Below, piece by piece: positions 1 to 5,051 of a DNA stretch of 5,051 nt. The notes beneath the pieces are model-generated. The model worked only from the letters and a program-made list of their open reading frames with translations. It was not told the origin of the DNA and made no database searches. Origin of the DNA: an uncultured Clostridia bacterium (GTDB lineage: Bacteria; Bacillota; Clostridia; Christensenellales; CAG-314); assembly GCA_937875645.1 (NCBI GenBank), contig CALLXO010000002.1:1-5051 (forward strand), given 5' to 3'. Numbering within the stretch: position 1 is the first letter of the stretch; each line of letters begins with the position of its first letter. The position numbers and the translations under genes are program-made.

Positions 1-3000
1 CACAACATGCTGATCCAAATAGCCGACTCGCACCCGCTTCGCCCAACTCACCGTAGCTGTTCATCAGAGTTGCCATAGCGGTTTTAAACTCTTCTAAAAG
101 CGTAGCATTATTTGGTCTGTTTATATAACTCATATAAGCCGCTTCCACTGCTAGCAGCTCATTTGCGGCGCCTAATGCCTCTCCGCTTAATCCTTCTTCA
201 AAAAACGCTTTTATGCCCTTGTAGTACATACCATAATCTTCTTCTGCATCGTGAATATCAATAAGCGCAGTAAGCAGTATTTGATTGAATGGGTCAAGCG
301 CACGGAAAGAAGCCATAATATCAATTACTCTTTGCACATCAACGAAGTTTATTTGTGACTCTACATAATCAAAATACGTCCAAATCACATAAGCCGCATC
401 TGCAATAAAGGATTCTAGCTCCTTAGAGAATATATCAAAAAGTAAAGTCGTCTCGCCGTATATATCTAATTTGGTTTCTGTCAAGAAGTCAATATAATAA
501 CTACGAGCGTGATACAGCGCGTACTCCAATGTCATGTCTTTATCAAAAAGACGATATCCTTCGTAATAATATGCTTCTACAATATTTTTAGGAGCATTAT
601 TTATTATCCCTTGAGCTAGTCTTTCTGCGTAGAGATAAGAAGCTATTAACGCACCGTTATAGTTATAATTAGGATTATCCTTATCCGTAACTATTTTGTA
701 GGCTCTATCAACGTTTCTGAGAGTGTTTGCCAATTCGTCAAAAATCTCTTGCCATTCGAGTAAATTAGTCTTATACGGATTTTGCGGGTCGTCGTATCTA
801 TGGTAAATTTCTTGGTACTTTTCAAAAAAGAAAGCTAATTTACCATCAAAAGTCTCTTTGTCTGAAGCTTCCAATGCATCATATAAATTTAGAGCTTCGC
901 CCATAAAGGTTAAGAAATCTACATTGTCTTCCTTATGCCCCATTTGATACTTGGCATAGCTTTCTAACGCCAACAAGAGTTTTTGATAAACCGCAAAAGC
1001 GTCAGGAGGTAATACTTCTCTATAATGATTTGCTATCATATTAGCAAATACCGTATAGGTATATTGTGAAAAGTCTAACGAATACTGCGGAGTGTTATAT
1101 TTAATATAATAGGTGTTTAGCGATGCCAAAACTCCGTACTGTTTTGCCGGCGACAAATTCACAAAAGTTTGCATAAGATTTTCTAAAGCTTGATTGAAGT
1201 CCTCGTCTTCGTCAAAGAGTTTATCTACTATAATTAAGTAAGCCTCCCAAAAGCTGTCAAACTCCTTATCAGACAACAACCTACCATTAAGGTGAAGATA
1301 TCCATACTCTGCCGTCTTTAAATAAGCAAGCAACGCTTCAAAAGCTACCGATACAGGCTTGTTGTCTATCGTCAAAAGACCGCTGAAGGTAAGACAATCA
1401 TAAAGCGCTATATACAGCTCGTTTTCGCTGTTAATAATGTTCTCTTTAAAGTTAAGTGCGTTTCTGTAATGCCACATAAACCTTGTGGCATCAAACTCTT
1501 GATCAAGTGTCATAACGGCAATTTGATATATCGAATCTGTTACGTTTACATACATGTCTTCTAACAAGCCGGGCAAGTATGTATTTTTTAATAAAAGACC
1601 GTTTACAGCAGCTTCGCCGTCCTCGCTGTAGTAGTAATAATAAGAATAAATAATATCAAAAAAGTCACTGCGCCAAGATGCAATTATTCCAAAAAGAGCT
1701 CTTTCCTTTAAGTATATGCTCTCCTCAATAAGCGTATTGGACTGTGTTATTTCTGTTTCGTAATTTTCTAAGCCAATTACCGTCCAGTCAGTTGGCAAGT
1801 CTTTAAGTTCTTCGTAAAGAGAAGTAATAAATTCTAATAGCAGTACCGTCTCTTCTATGCTTTGAGGTGCAGGCACAAAATCTAAGTAATCTCCAAACTC
1901 AATTTCGCCGACAAGTATATCGGAAAAAAATTGGTCGGAAATATTTGTCAACAACGCTACCATTACATTAAAATCGATAGTAGAATCTTTTAACCGATTA
2001 AGGTCCTCTTTTGTTTTATTGTAATTGTCTGCCAATAAAGAAATAGCATCGGGATTGTTTTGCGTGCCTATAGTAAAAGTTTGGTTAAAGCTAATTGCCT
2101 CTTCTTGCCACAGTGCAAAGCCAGCCACAGCGGCAGGACGCATAATTTGCTCTTTTTCTGCCATAGTGATTAAGCCTTTATCGTATTCGGTCAAGTTAAA
2201 ATAATATTTCGCTGCTTCTATCGCCTTGTCGCCTTCCGCCTCTGTGAGTGTGGGAGCTTGTTCTCCTGTCCAGTCCAGCGTAGAAAGTTCGTTGGCTATT
2301 TTTTTAATGTAAGAAACTGCACTGTATGTAATTTTAACAGTAAAATTAAAACTTAGGTCAAGATAACCCACGGTAACTATTTGTTCCAACGGCGTTGTCA
2401 TATTGTCAATTGTGGCTGCGCTTAAATCAAAACCGCTTACAGTATATGAATTAATTGGTATATGCCTTTCGGTTTTGCCCCCGTTGCCCTTTAAAGTTAT
2501 GTGACTGCCCTTTAGGTCAATACCATCTTCGTGACTTTTATAATTGGTCTTGCTGGGACGCACAAAGGAAGAGTCTTCAATTTCGTGCACATTGACAGTA
2601 AAGGTAGCAGAAGAACTCTGATAACGCGCCGTAACAATAACTGCGCCGACATCAGCGGAATCAAAGCCTTCTATCGTCACGGCAGGGTTGCTGAGTAGTA
2701 CAGGCTGAAAGGAGCCATTGTCCGCCATGATTTTGATGCGTCCTTTGCTTCTGTCAAAGGAATCACCTCTAAGATAATTCTGCTCAAAATTTTCCACCGA
2801 TACTCTCGGCACAACAGTGACGACAAGAGTTGTGCTCTTGTCCTTGTAACTAATTGTTAATTGCTGCTCTCCAAGTTTGTTTTTGTCGTAGCCTGTTATT
2901 TTGACATCAGAGGAGGTGAGCGAAATTTCCTCCGTTTTGCTCTTGAATTTAACAGTCAGTTTGCCGCCGGATAAGTCTAAATCCTGCCCCTCAACAAAGC

Positions 3001-3124
3001 TTAAGCGAGTGGGCATATTGCCTTCTTCTATTAAGATTTCTTCAGGTGCGCTGCATGCTGTTGCTGACAAAATCAATACTGTAAATATAAGCATTATTAT
3101 TGCTATTTTTGACAGTCTTTTCAT
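1..3124 (-). CDS. Giant surface lipoprotein with three bacterial Ig-like (Big_3-type) domains and a long unrecognised helical region; 3' end outside the window
   Basis: I translated this frame codon by codon from the ATG at 3124 to the window edge: 1041 residues without a stop, so the C-terminus is missing. Residues 1-24 are a lipoprotein signal peptide: basic MKRLSK, a hydrophobic core, then SATAC with Cys24 as the likely lipidated residue. It should therefore be exported and anchored on the outer face of the membrane. Three consecutive Ig-like domains follow at about 40-105, 107-180 and 187-268. The first is a textbook group 3 bacterial Ig-like repeat: LDLSGGKLTV near the start, then ITGYDKNKLGEQQLTISY and a closing TTLVVTVV. 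The second has IEGFDSADVGAVIVTARY and the third VSGFDLSAATI; these are more diverged. From about 270 onward the protein is acidic, rich in Tyr and Phe, without further Ig repeats, and looks mostly alpha-helical. I recognise no catalytic motif or named family there. The start is fixed by a ribosome binding site and a strong promoter just upstream. The Ig domains suggest binding or spacing at the cell surface; the actual ligand or function is unknown. Confidence 0.93.
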   Translation of the reverse strand, partial: MKRLSKIAIIMLIFTVLILSATACSAPEEILIEEGNMPTRLSFVEGQDLDLSGGKLTVKFKSKTEEISLTSSDVKITGYDKNKLGEQQLTISYKDKSTTLVVTVVPRVSVENFEQNYLRGDSFDRSKGRIKIMADNGSFQPVLLSNPAVTIEGFDSADVGAVIVTARYQSSSATFTVNVHEIEDSSFVRPSKTNYKSHEDGIDLKGSHITLKGNGGKTERHIPINSYTVSGFDLSAATIDNMTTPLEQIVTVGYLDLSFNFTVKITYSAVSYIKKIANELSTLDWTGEQAPTLTEAEGDKAIEAAKYYFNLTEYDKGLITMAEKEQIMRPAAVAGFALWQEEAISFNQTFTIGTQNNPDAISLLADNYNKTKEDLNRLKDSTIDFNVMVALLTNISDQFFSDILVGEIEFGDYLDFVPAPQSIEETVLLLEFITSLYEELKDLPTDWTVIGLENYETEITQSNTLIEESIYLKERALFGIIASWRSDFFDIIYSYYYYYSEDGEAAVNGLLLKNTYLPGLLEDMYVNVTDSIYQIAVMTLDQEFDATRFMWHYRNALNFKENIINSENELYIALYDCLTFSGLLTIDNKPVSVAFEALLAYLKTAEYGYLHLNGRLLSDKEFDSFWEAYLIIVDKLFDEDEDFNQALENLMQTFVNLSPAKQYGVLASLNTYYIKYNTPQYSLDFSQYTYTVFANMIANHYREVLPPDAFAVYQKLLLALESYAKYQMGHKEDNVDFLTFMGEALNLYDALEASDKETFDGKLAFFFEKYQEIYHRYDDPQNPYKTNLLEWQEIFDELANTLRNVDRAYKIVTDKDNPNYNYNGALIASYLYAERLAQGIINNAPKNIVEAYYYEGYRLFDKDMTLEYALYHARSYYIDFLTETKLDIYGETTLLFDIFSKELESFIADAAYVIWTYFDYVESQINFVDVQRVIDIMASFRALDPFNQILLTALIDIHDAEEDYGMYYKGIKAFFEEGLSGEALGAANELLAVEAAYMSYINRPNNATLLEEFKTAMATLMNSYGELGEAGASRLFGSACC

Positions 3125-3133
3125 TTTTCTTTT

Positions 3134-3139
3134 CCCCTT
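3134..3139 (-). promoter_or_regulatory. Ribosome binding site of the giant lipoprotein
   Basis: On the minus strand AAGGGG lies 9 bases before the ATG at 3124, in a purine-only stretch. It supports this ATG over the later in-frame Met11, which would cut the signal peptide in half. Confidence 0.75.
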
Positions 3140-3184
3140 TTTTTTGTTTTGCTTAATTGCTTTTTTAACTCTATAGCACCCTGT

Positions 3185-3213
3185 ATTTTAGCATATTTAC
3201 AGAGCTTTTGCAA
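3185..3213 (-). promoter_or_regulatory. Sigma-A type promoter with extended -10 for the giant lipoprotein
   Basis: Minus strand: -35 TTGCAA (3208-3213; 4 of 6 to consensus), a 17-bp spacer, then -10 TAAAAT (3185-3190; 5 of 6) preceded directly by TGC, an extended -10. Transcription would start near 3178, giving a leader of roughly 54 bases. The DNA upstream is extremely AT-rich and could act as an UP-like element. The -10 sits inside an imperfect 22-bp dyad (CTGTA at 3181-3185, TACAG at 3198-3202) that could be an operator; that part is inference. Confidence 0.7.
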
Positions 3214-3529
3214 CCGACTGTTCACTTATTCTGAATAATATAATTATCAAATAATCATCTAAATAACAACTAAATAATTAACAATAAACACAAATGAAAT
3301 TTGTTACCTATTATCTCAAAATCAACAGTGTTTATAAAAATTAATTTGACATATAAATAAATTTAATCTTAAAGCAGTATTAATAAATTTTCACAATAAA
3401 TAATTTTAAATCTTAAAAAGTTTCTATTAAATTTTTCTTTAGCTTTCAATATACGTTTATCAAAAAACAAAAAAGCATGCTTTCGACTCGTTTCCATAAT
3501 ACTCTATTCTATTATTCTACAACTATTTT
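3214..3529. other. Very AT-rich intergenic spacer without a gene
   Basis: These 316 bases carry no reading frame with a start, ribosome binding site and protein-like composition on either strand; stops are dense in all frames. Contents: a TTGACA on the plus strand at 3346-3351 with no good -10 at 16-18 bp, a short dyad CAAAT-GAA-ATTTG near 3292-3304, and a possible minus-strand terminator near its right end. It separates the broken small-lipoprotein unit from the promoter of the giant lipoprotein, both transcribed leftward. Confidence 0.6.
3462..3483 (-). terminator. Possible weak rho-independent terminator after the small-lipoprotein unit
   Basis: Minus strand: the perfect palindrome AAAGCATGCTTT (3472-3483) runs into two blocks of six T separated by one G. 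The T-tract is excellent but the stem is short (4-5 bp, mostly A-T), so efficiency would be low. Its position, 47 bases past the last stop of the upstream unit, fits. Confidence 0.35.
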
Positions 3530-4122
3530 CTACAAAGGGCTCGAATAGTTTCTCATAAACCTTTTTCCTTTTGTTGAACGTGAATATTGCAGTATTCTTT
3601 CTATTTCATCTTTTTCAAAGATATGTTGCCCTTCGTTAAGGTGGGTAAATTCATACAAACTAATAAGTTTCCCCTCTTTCATTGTAGCAAAACCACAGGG
3701 ACCTCCTCCCTGTCAAACATAATATCTGTTTTCTTTTTCAATATCGTTATCATCGTAGGGATTGCTTTTCATAAGATTTAATCCGAAGGTACGATACTTA
3801 TTACCTATTATCCTGCCCGCAAGAACTCCAAAGGCGGCAGGTTCATGCGTTATTAAGAAATATTCCGGCACTTCGTCATAGGCTTTCAAAATTTCGAATC
3901 TAAAACCTTCTATTTCATAGTTAATTAAATTTCCCTCAGGGTCACGGCGCGAAATACATCCTTGTTCGGTGGGAGTGCCATCGACATTAAAGTATCTTTT
4001 TTGTAATTTTTCGCTAATTCTTTTAATATGTTCTTCTTCCGTCAATACTTTCGGATTGCACGATGAAAATAACGCCACACCTATAATTAAAGCCACTATT
4101 ATACAAATAATATTTTAAACAT
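3530..4122 (-). pseudogene. Small uncharacterised lipoprotein, probably disrupted: frameshift in the signal peptide and an internal TGA
   Basis: An ATG at 4122 with GAGG 7 bases upstream opens a signal peptide, MFKILFV, that meets TAA at once. One base back, the -1 frame continues IIVALIIGVALFSSC and the body of the protein. Restoring one base near 4102 (GTATAATA to GTAATAATA) gives a complete lipoprotein signal with Cys22 after LFSS. The conservative intact reading is 127 codons, from a GTG at 4096 to TGA at 3713-3715, but that GTG has no ribosome binding site and lacks the basic N-terminus. The body (EEEHIKRISEKLQKRYF, FRFEILKAYDEVPEYFLITHEP, NKYRTFGLNL) is clearly protein-like but I do not recognise its family. 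After the TGA the same frame stays open to TAG at 3530-3532 and again looks coding (LISLYEFTHLNEGQHIF, KDEIERIL). The restored protein would be 197 residues. It lies 76 bases downstream of the other broken lipoprotein gene and is probably cotranscribed with it. Assembly error is the main alternative to true decay. Confidence 0.65.
3695..3713 (-). other. Stem-loop directly at the internal TGA, with GGAGG in the loop
   Basis: Minus strand: ACAGGGA, loop GGAGG, TCCCTGT, a perfect 7-bp stem whose first base is the A of the TGA codon (3713-3715). It is followed by GGTTTT, too poor a T-tract for a confident terminator. The loop is a perfect anti-16S match, but the next in-frame ATG (3682) is 19 bases away, too far for a normal ribosome binding site. 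It could be an attenuator or readthrough-affecting structure, or a chance hairpin. Confidence 0.45.
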
Positions 4123-4129
4123 AATTTTA

Positions 4130-4133
4130 CCTC
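4130..4133 (-). promoter_or_regulatory. Ribosome binding site that identifies the true start of the downstream small lipoprotein
   Basis: GAGG on the minus strand, 7 bases before the ATG at 4122. This is the reason to prefer ATG 4122, and hence a frameshift, over the unsupported GTG at 4096. Confidence 0.6.
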
Positions 4134-4148
4134 ATTTAAATGGTCTAT

Positions 4149-4172
4149 ATAATATTCAAAATAATATTCAAA
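4149..4172 (-). repeat. Perfect tandem duplication of a 12-mer between the two small lipoprotein genes
   Basis: Minus strand: TTTGAATATTAT occurs twice back to back with no mismatch. It lies in the 76-base gap between the upstream gene's stop and the downstream ATG. The only promoter-like reading here is poor (TTGAAT, 16 bp, TATAGA), so I treat it as a short slippage repeat in AT-rich DNA. Confidence 0.7.
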
Positions 4173-4198
4173 TTATTATTTTTACGCTGTAATATTCT

Positions 4199-4623
4199 TT
4201 ATTCTTCAAGAAAGTTTTTGTAATGCTCCAATATAAAATATTCTTGTAAACTTTCTCTCGAATTAATTACGGTCACTTCATCAATTACTTGTTTAAGTAT
4301 TCCGTCATGTTCCTCGTCTTTAGCATAACCTACAGTGTGTTAAATGCTGTTTTCCTCAACTACATTTAGACACGCTACAAACAACGCAGCATCTACGCCC
4401 GCCTTGTCCCTTGCTTCGTCTATAGCAGACTTGCGTTCTTAAACAGTATCCTCAACAATAACCCAACCCTTTGCACTAAAACTTTCATGTCCTCCTAATT
4501 CTTCAACGTAAGCTTTAAGCTCTGTCTTTGCAGCAGTTTTGTATGCAATTAGTTCGTTTCCACATCCCGCAAAAGAGAATATTAAAATTACAGCATAACC
4601 ATTGCTAACATTCTTTTAAGCAT
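4199..4623 (-). pseudogene. Broken small lipoprotein with a three-helix surface module: one frameshift and two in-frame TAA codons
   Basis: From ATG 4623, with AAGGG 9 bases upstream, the frame reads MLKRMLAMVML and hits TAA. In the -1 frame, starting at 4591, the signal peptide resumes as VILIFSFAGCGN, with a good lipobox (FAGC, Cys21). A single missing base (CTGTAATT for CTGGTAATT) explains this. The body then runs to a final TAA at 4199-4201, interrupted by TAA at 4439-4441 (after VIVEDTV) and 4340-4342 (after VVEENSI). Each is one C-to-T change from CAA (Gln). Restored length is 141 residues. The part AAKTELKAYVEE, SFSAKGWVIVEDTV, KSAIDEARDKAGVDAAL matches, from memory of the family pattern, the helical module often repeated in large surface proteins of gut Clostridia (KxELxxYV, NWxxIExIV, GKxAIDAA). 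The tail VTVINSRESLQEYF recalls the start of small secreted PrcB-like domains and may itself be truncated; that is weaker. No visible stretch could be translated as a working lipoprotein, so I call it a pseudogene. Confidence 0.75.
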
Positions 4624-4632
4624 ACTTTATTA

Positions 4633-4637
4633 CCCTT
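4633..4637 (-). promoter_or_regulatory. Ribosome binding site of the upstream small lipoprotein
   Basis: AAGGG on the minus strand, 9 bases before ATG 4623. It is still intact although the gene behind it is broken, which suggests recent decay or sequence error. Confidence 0.6.
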
Positions 4638-4705
4638 CAATAACAGAAGATTTATTTAAAATAAACATTTTTTTATTTATTTGTTAGTAATAACAGGTTA
4701 ATATC

Positions 4706-4734
4706 AAAATAGCACATTATAATGCTATTGTCAA
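4706..4734 (-). promoter_or_regulatory. Strong sigma-A promoter with extended -10 for the small-lipoprotein unit
   Basis: Minus strand: a perfect -35 TTGACA (4729-4734), a 17-bp spacer, and -10 TATTTT (4706-4711; 4 of 6) preceded by TGC as an extended -10. Start of transcription near 4699 would leave a leader of about 75 bases. No equally good promoter lies before the second gene at 4122, so both small lipoprotein genes are probably read from here. Confidence 0.7.
4708..4729. promoter_or_regulatory. 22-bp dyad in the promoter spacer, candidate operator
   Basis: Inverted repeat AATAGCA (4708-4714), 8-bp centre, TGCTATT (4723-4729), both arms perfect. It fills the spacer, overlaps the -10 and touches the -35, the classic place for a repressor site. 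It also contains a second perfect palindrome, CATTATAATG (4715-4724). It does not match a regulator consensus that I can name; the operator role is inferred. Confidence 0.5.
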
Positions 4735-4838
4735 TACTCTTTTTATTTTAGTATATGATAACCTTGTTAACGGTTGTATCAAATATATTGCTTTTCTTAA
4801 ATTTATCGAAAATTGAAATTTTGCTTACATCAAAACGT

Positions 4839-4861
4839 CCCTTCGAGGCACCTCGAAAGGG
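4839..4861. repeat. Strong hairpin (imperfect inverted repeat) upstream of the small-lipoprotein promoter
   Basis: CCCTTCGAGG (4839-4848), CA, CCTCGAAAGGG (4851-4861): about ten pairs with one bulged A and a tight loop. Read on the minus strand it is followed by ACGTTTTG, so it could be a weak second terminator; on the plus strand no T-tract follows. It is far more GC-rich than its surroundings, which suggests a selected structure or a dispersed intergenic repeat. Confidence 0.6.
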
Positions 4862-4942
4862 AAACATAAAACTCTTTATACTAACCTATCCCTCAACATT
4901 TGACAAAGAGCCTTTTATTCTTAATCCGAAATACAATCACCT

Positions 4943-4970
4943 AAAAACAAAAAAACCGTGTATTACGGTT
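4943..4970 (-). terminator. Rho-independent terminator, minus strand
   Basis: Minus strand: AACCGT, loop AATAC, ACGGTT, merging into a run of seven T, one G and five more T (4943-4955). The 6-bp stem with a long U-tract is a typical terminator. It should end transcription of a minus-strand gene to the right of the window and isolate the small-lipoprotein unit from it. Confidence 0.7.
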
Positions 4971-5051
4971 AGCGTGAGTACTGTTTTATTTTTAGTTTTA
5001 CTACTATTATTTATCTTCGTTAGCTACTTGTTTTTAAATCGTATTATTATT

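Larger units (their letters stand above)
4735..5051. other. Spacer at the right end with hairpins but no supported gene
   Basis: No frame on either strand has a start with a ribosome binding site and useful length. The minus strand at the extreme right has a short open frame ending RFKNK at TAG near 5022-5024. It could be the tail of a gene outside the window, which would suit the terminator at 4943-4970, but it is too short to claim. Confidence 0.5.

Noticed and set aside
2901..3176. Plus-strand 91-codon open frame with a hydrophobic, Phe-rich end
   Set aside because: It lies antisense to the signal peptide and first Ig-like domain of the giant lipoprotein. Its hydrophobic tail is the complement of the lysine- and isoleucine-rich start region, and the minus-strand frame has a family match, ribosome binding site and promoter.
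3346..3379. Plus-strand promoter beginning with TTGACA at 3346
   Set aside because: No acceptable -10 is found at 16-18 bp and there is no plus-strand gene downstream; expected by chance in such AT-rich DNA.
3685..3715. Selenocysteine or recoded TGA at 3713-3715
   Set aside because: The hairpin loop begins about 5 bases after the TGA, much closer than in bacterial selenocysteine elements, and the surroundings do not resemble a known selenoprotein. General TGA recoding is contradicted by TGG-only Trp codons and no in-frame TGA in the giant gene.
3587..3781. Plus-strand 64-codon open frame
   Set aside because: It has no ribosome binding site and is Phe-rich as expected for the complement of lysine/glutamate codons. 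The minus strand in the same place reads as plausible protein on both sides of the TGA.
4199..4623. Alternative genetic code (TAA or TGA as sense) as an explanation for the broken genes
   Set aside because: The 1041-codon gene next door contains no in-frame TAA, TAG or TGA, and a one-base frameshift in each small gene would remain unexplained.
4735..5051. CRISPR array, tRNA or small RNA gene in the right-end spacer
   Set aside because: There are no regularly spaced repeats and no cloverleaf or TTC-type T-loop. Only two isolated hairpins are seen, one of them a plain terminator.

Overview
The window looks like a piece of an AT-rich genome from an uncultured gut-type Bacillota (Clostridia / Christensenellales-like). 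That placement is inferred from the consensus Gram-positive promoters, the purine-rich ribosome binding sites, the lipoprotein signal peptides and the group 3 bacterial Ig-like repeats. The genetic code appears standard: the main gene reads 1041 codons without a stop and uses TGG for Trp. Every gene that can be supported is on the minus strand, so the window reads from right to left.

Right part (about 4735-5051): a spacer with no convincing gene. It holds a good rho-independent terminator on the minus strand (4943-4970), probably ending a gene outside the window, and a second strong hairpin (4839-4861).

Middle (3530-4734): a small minus-strand unit starting at a clear promoter (TTGACA, 17 bp, extended -10) that contains a 22-bp dyad. 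It encodes two small lipoproteins, and both genes appear broken. Each has a good Shine-Dalgarno and ATG followed by half a signal peptide. Each then loses frame by exactly one base, and the rest of the signal peptide with its lipobox cysteine continues in the -1 frame. The upstream gene (4199-4623) also has two in-frame TAA codons. Its product resembles the three-helix module common in surface proteins of gut Clostridia. The downstream gene (3530-4122) has an internal TGA followed at once by a hairpin and then by more coding-like sequence.

Left (1-3213): a very AT-rich spacer, then a strong promoter and ribosome binding site driving a giant lipoprotein gene whose 3' end lies beyond the window. 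The visible 1041 residues are a lipoprotein signal peptide, three Big_3-type Ig-like domains, and about 770 residues of acidic, aromatic-rich, mostly helical sequence that I do not recognise.

Taken together the window is a cell-surface lipoprotein locus: one intact giant gene beside two decayed small ones. I see no mobile element, CRISPR array, tRNA or rRNA. I find no convincing new multi-gene system; the most unusual feature is the matched lesions in the two small lipoprotein genes.
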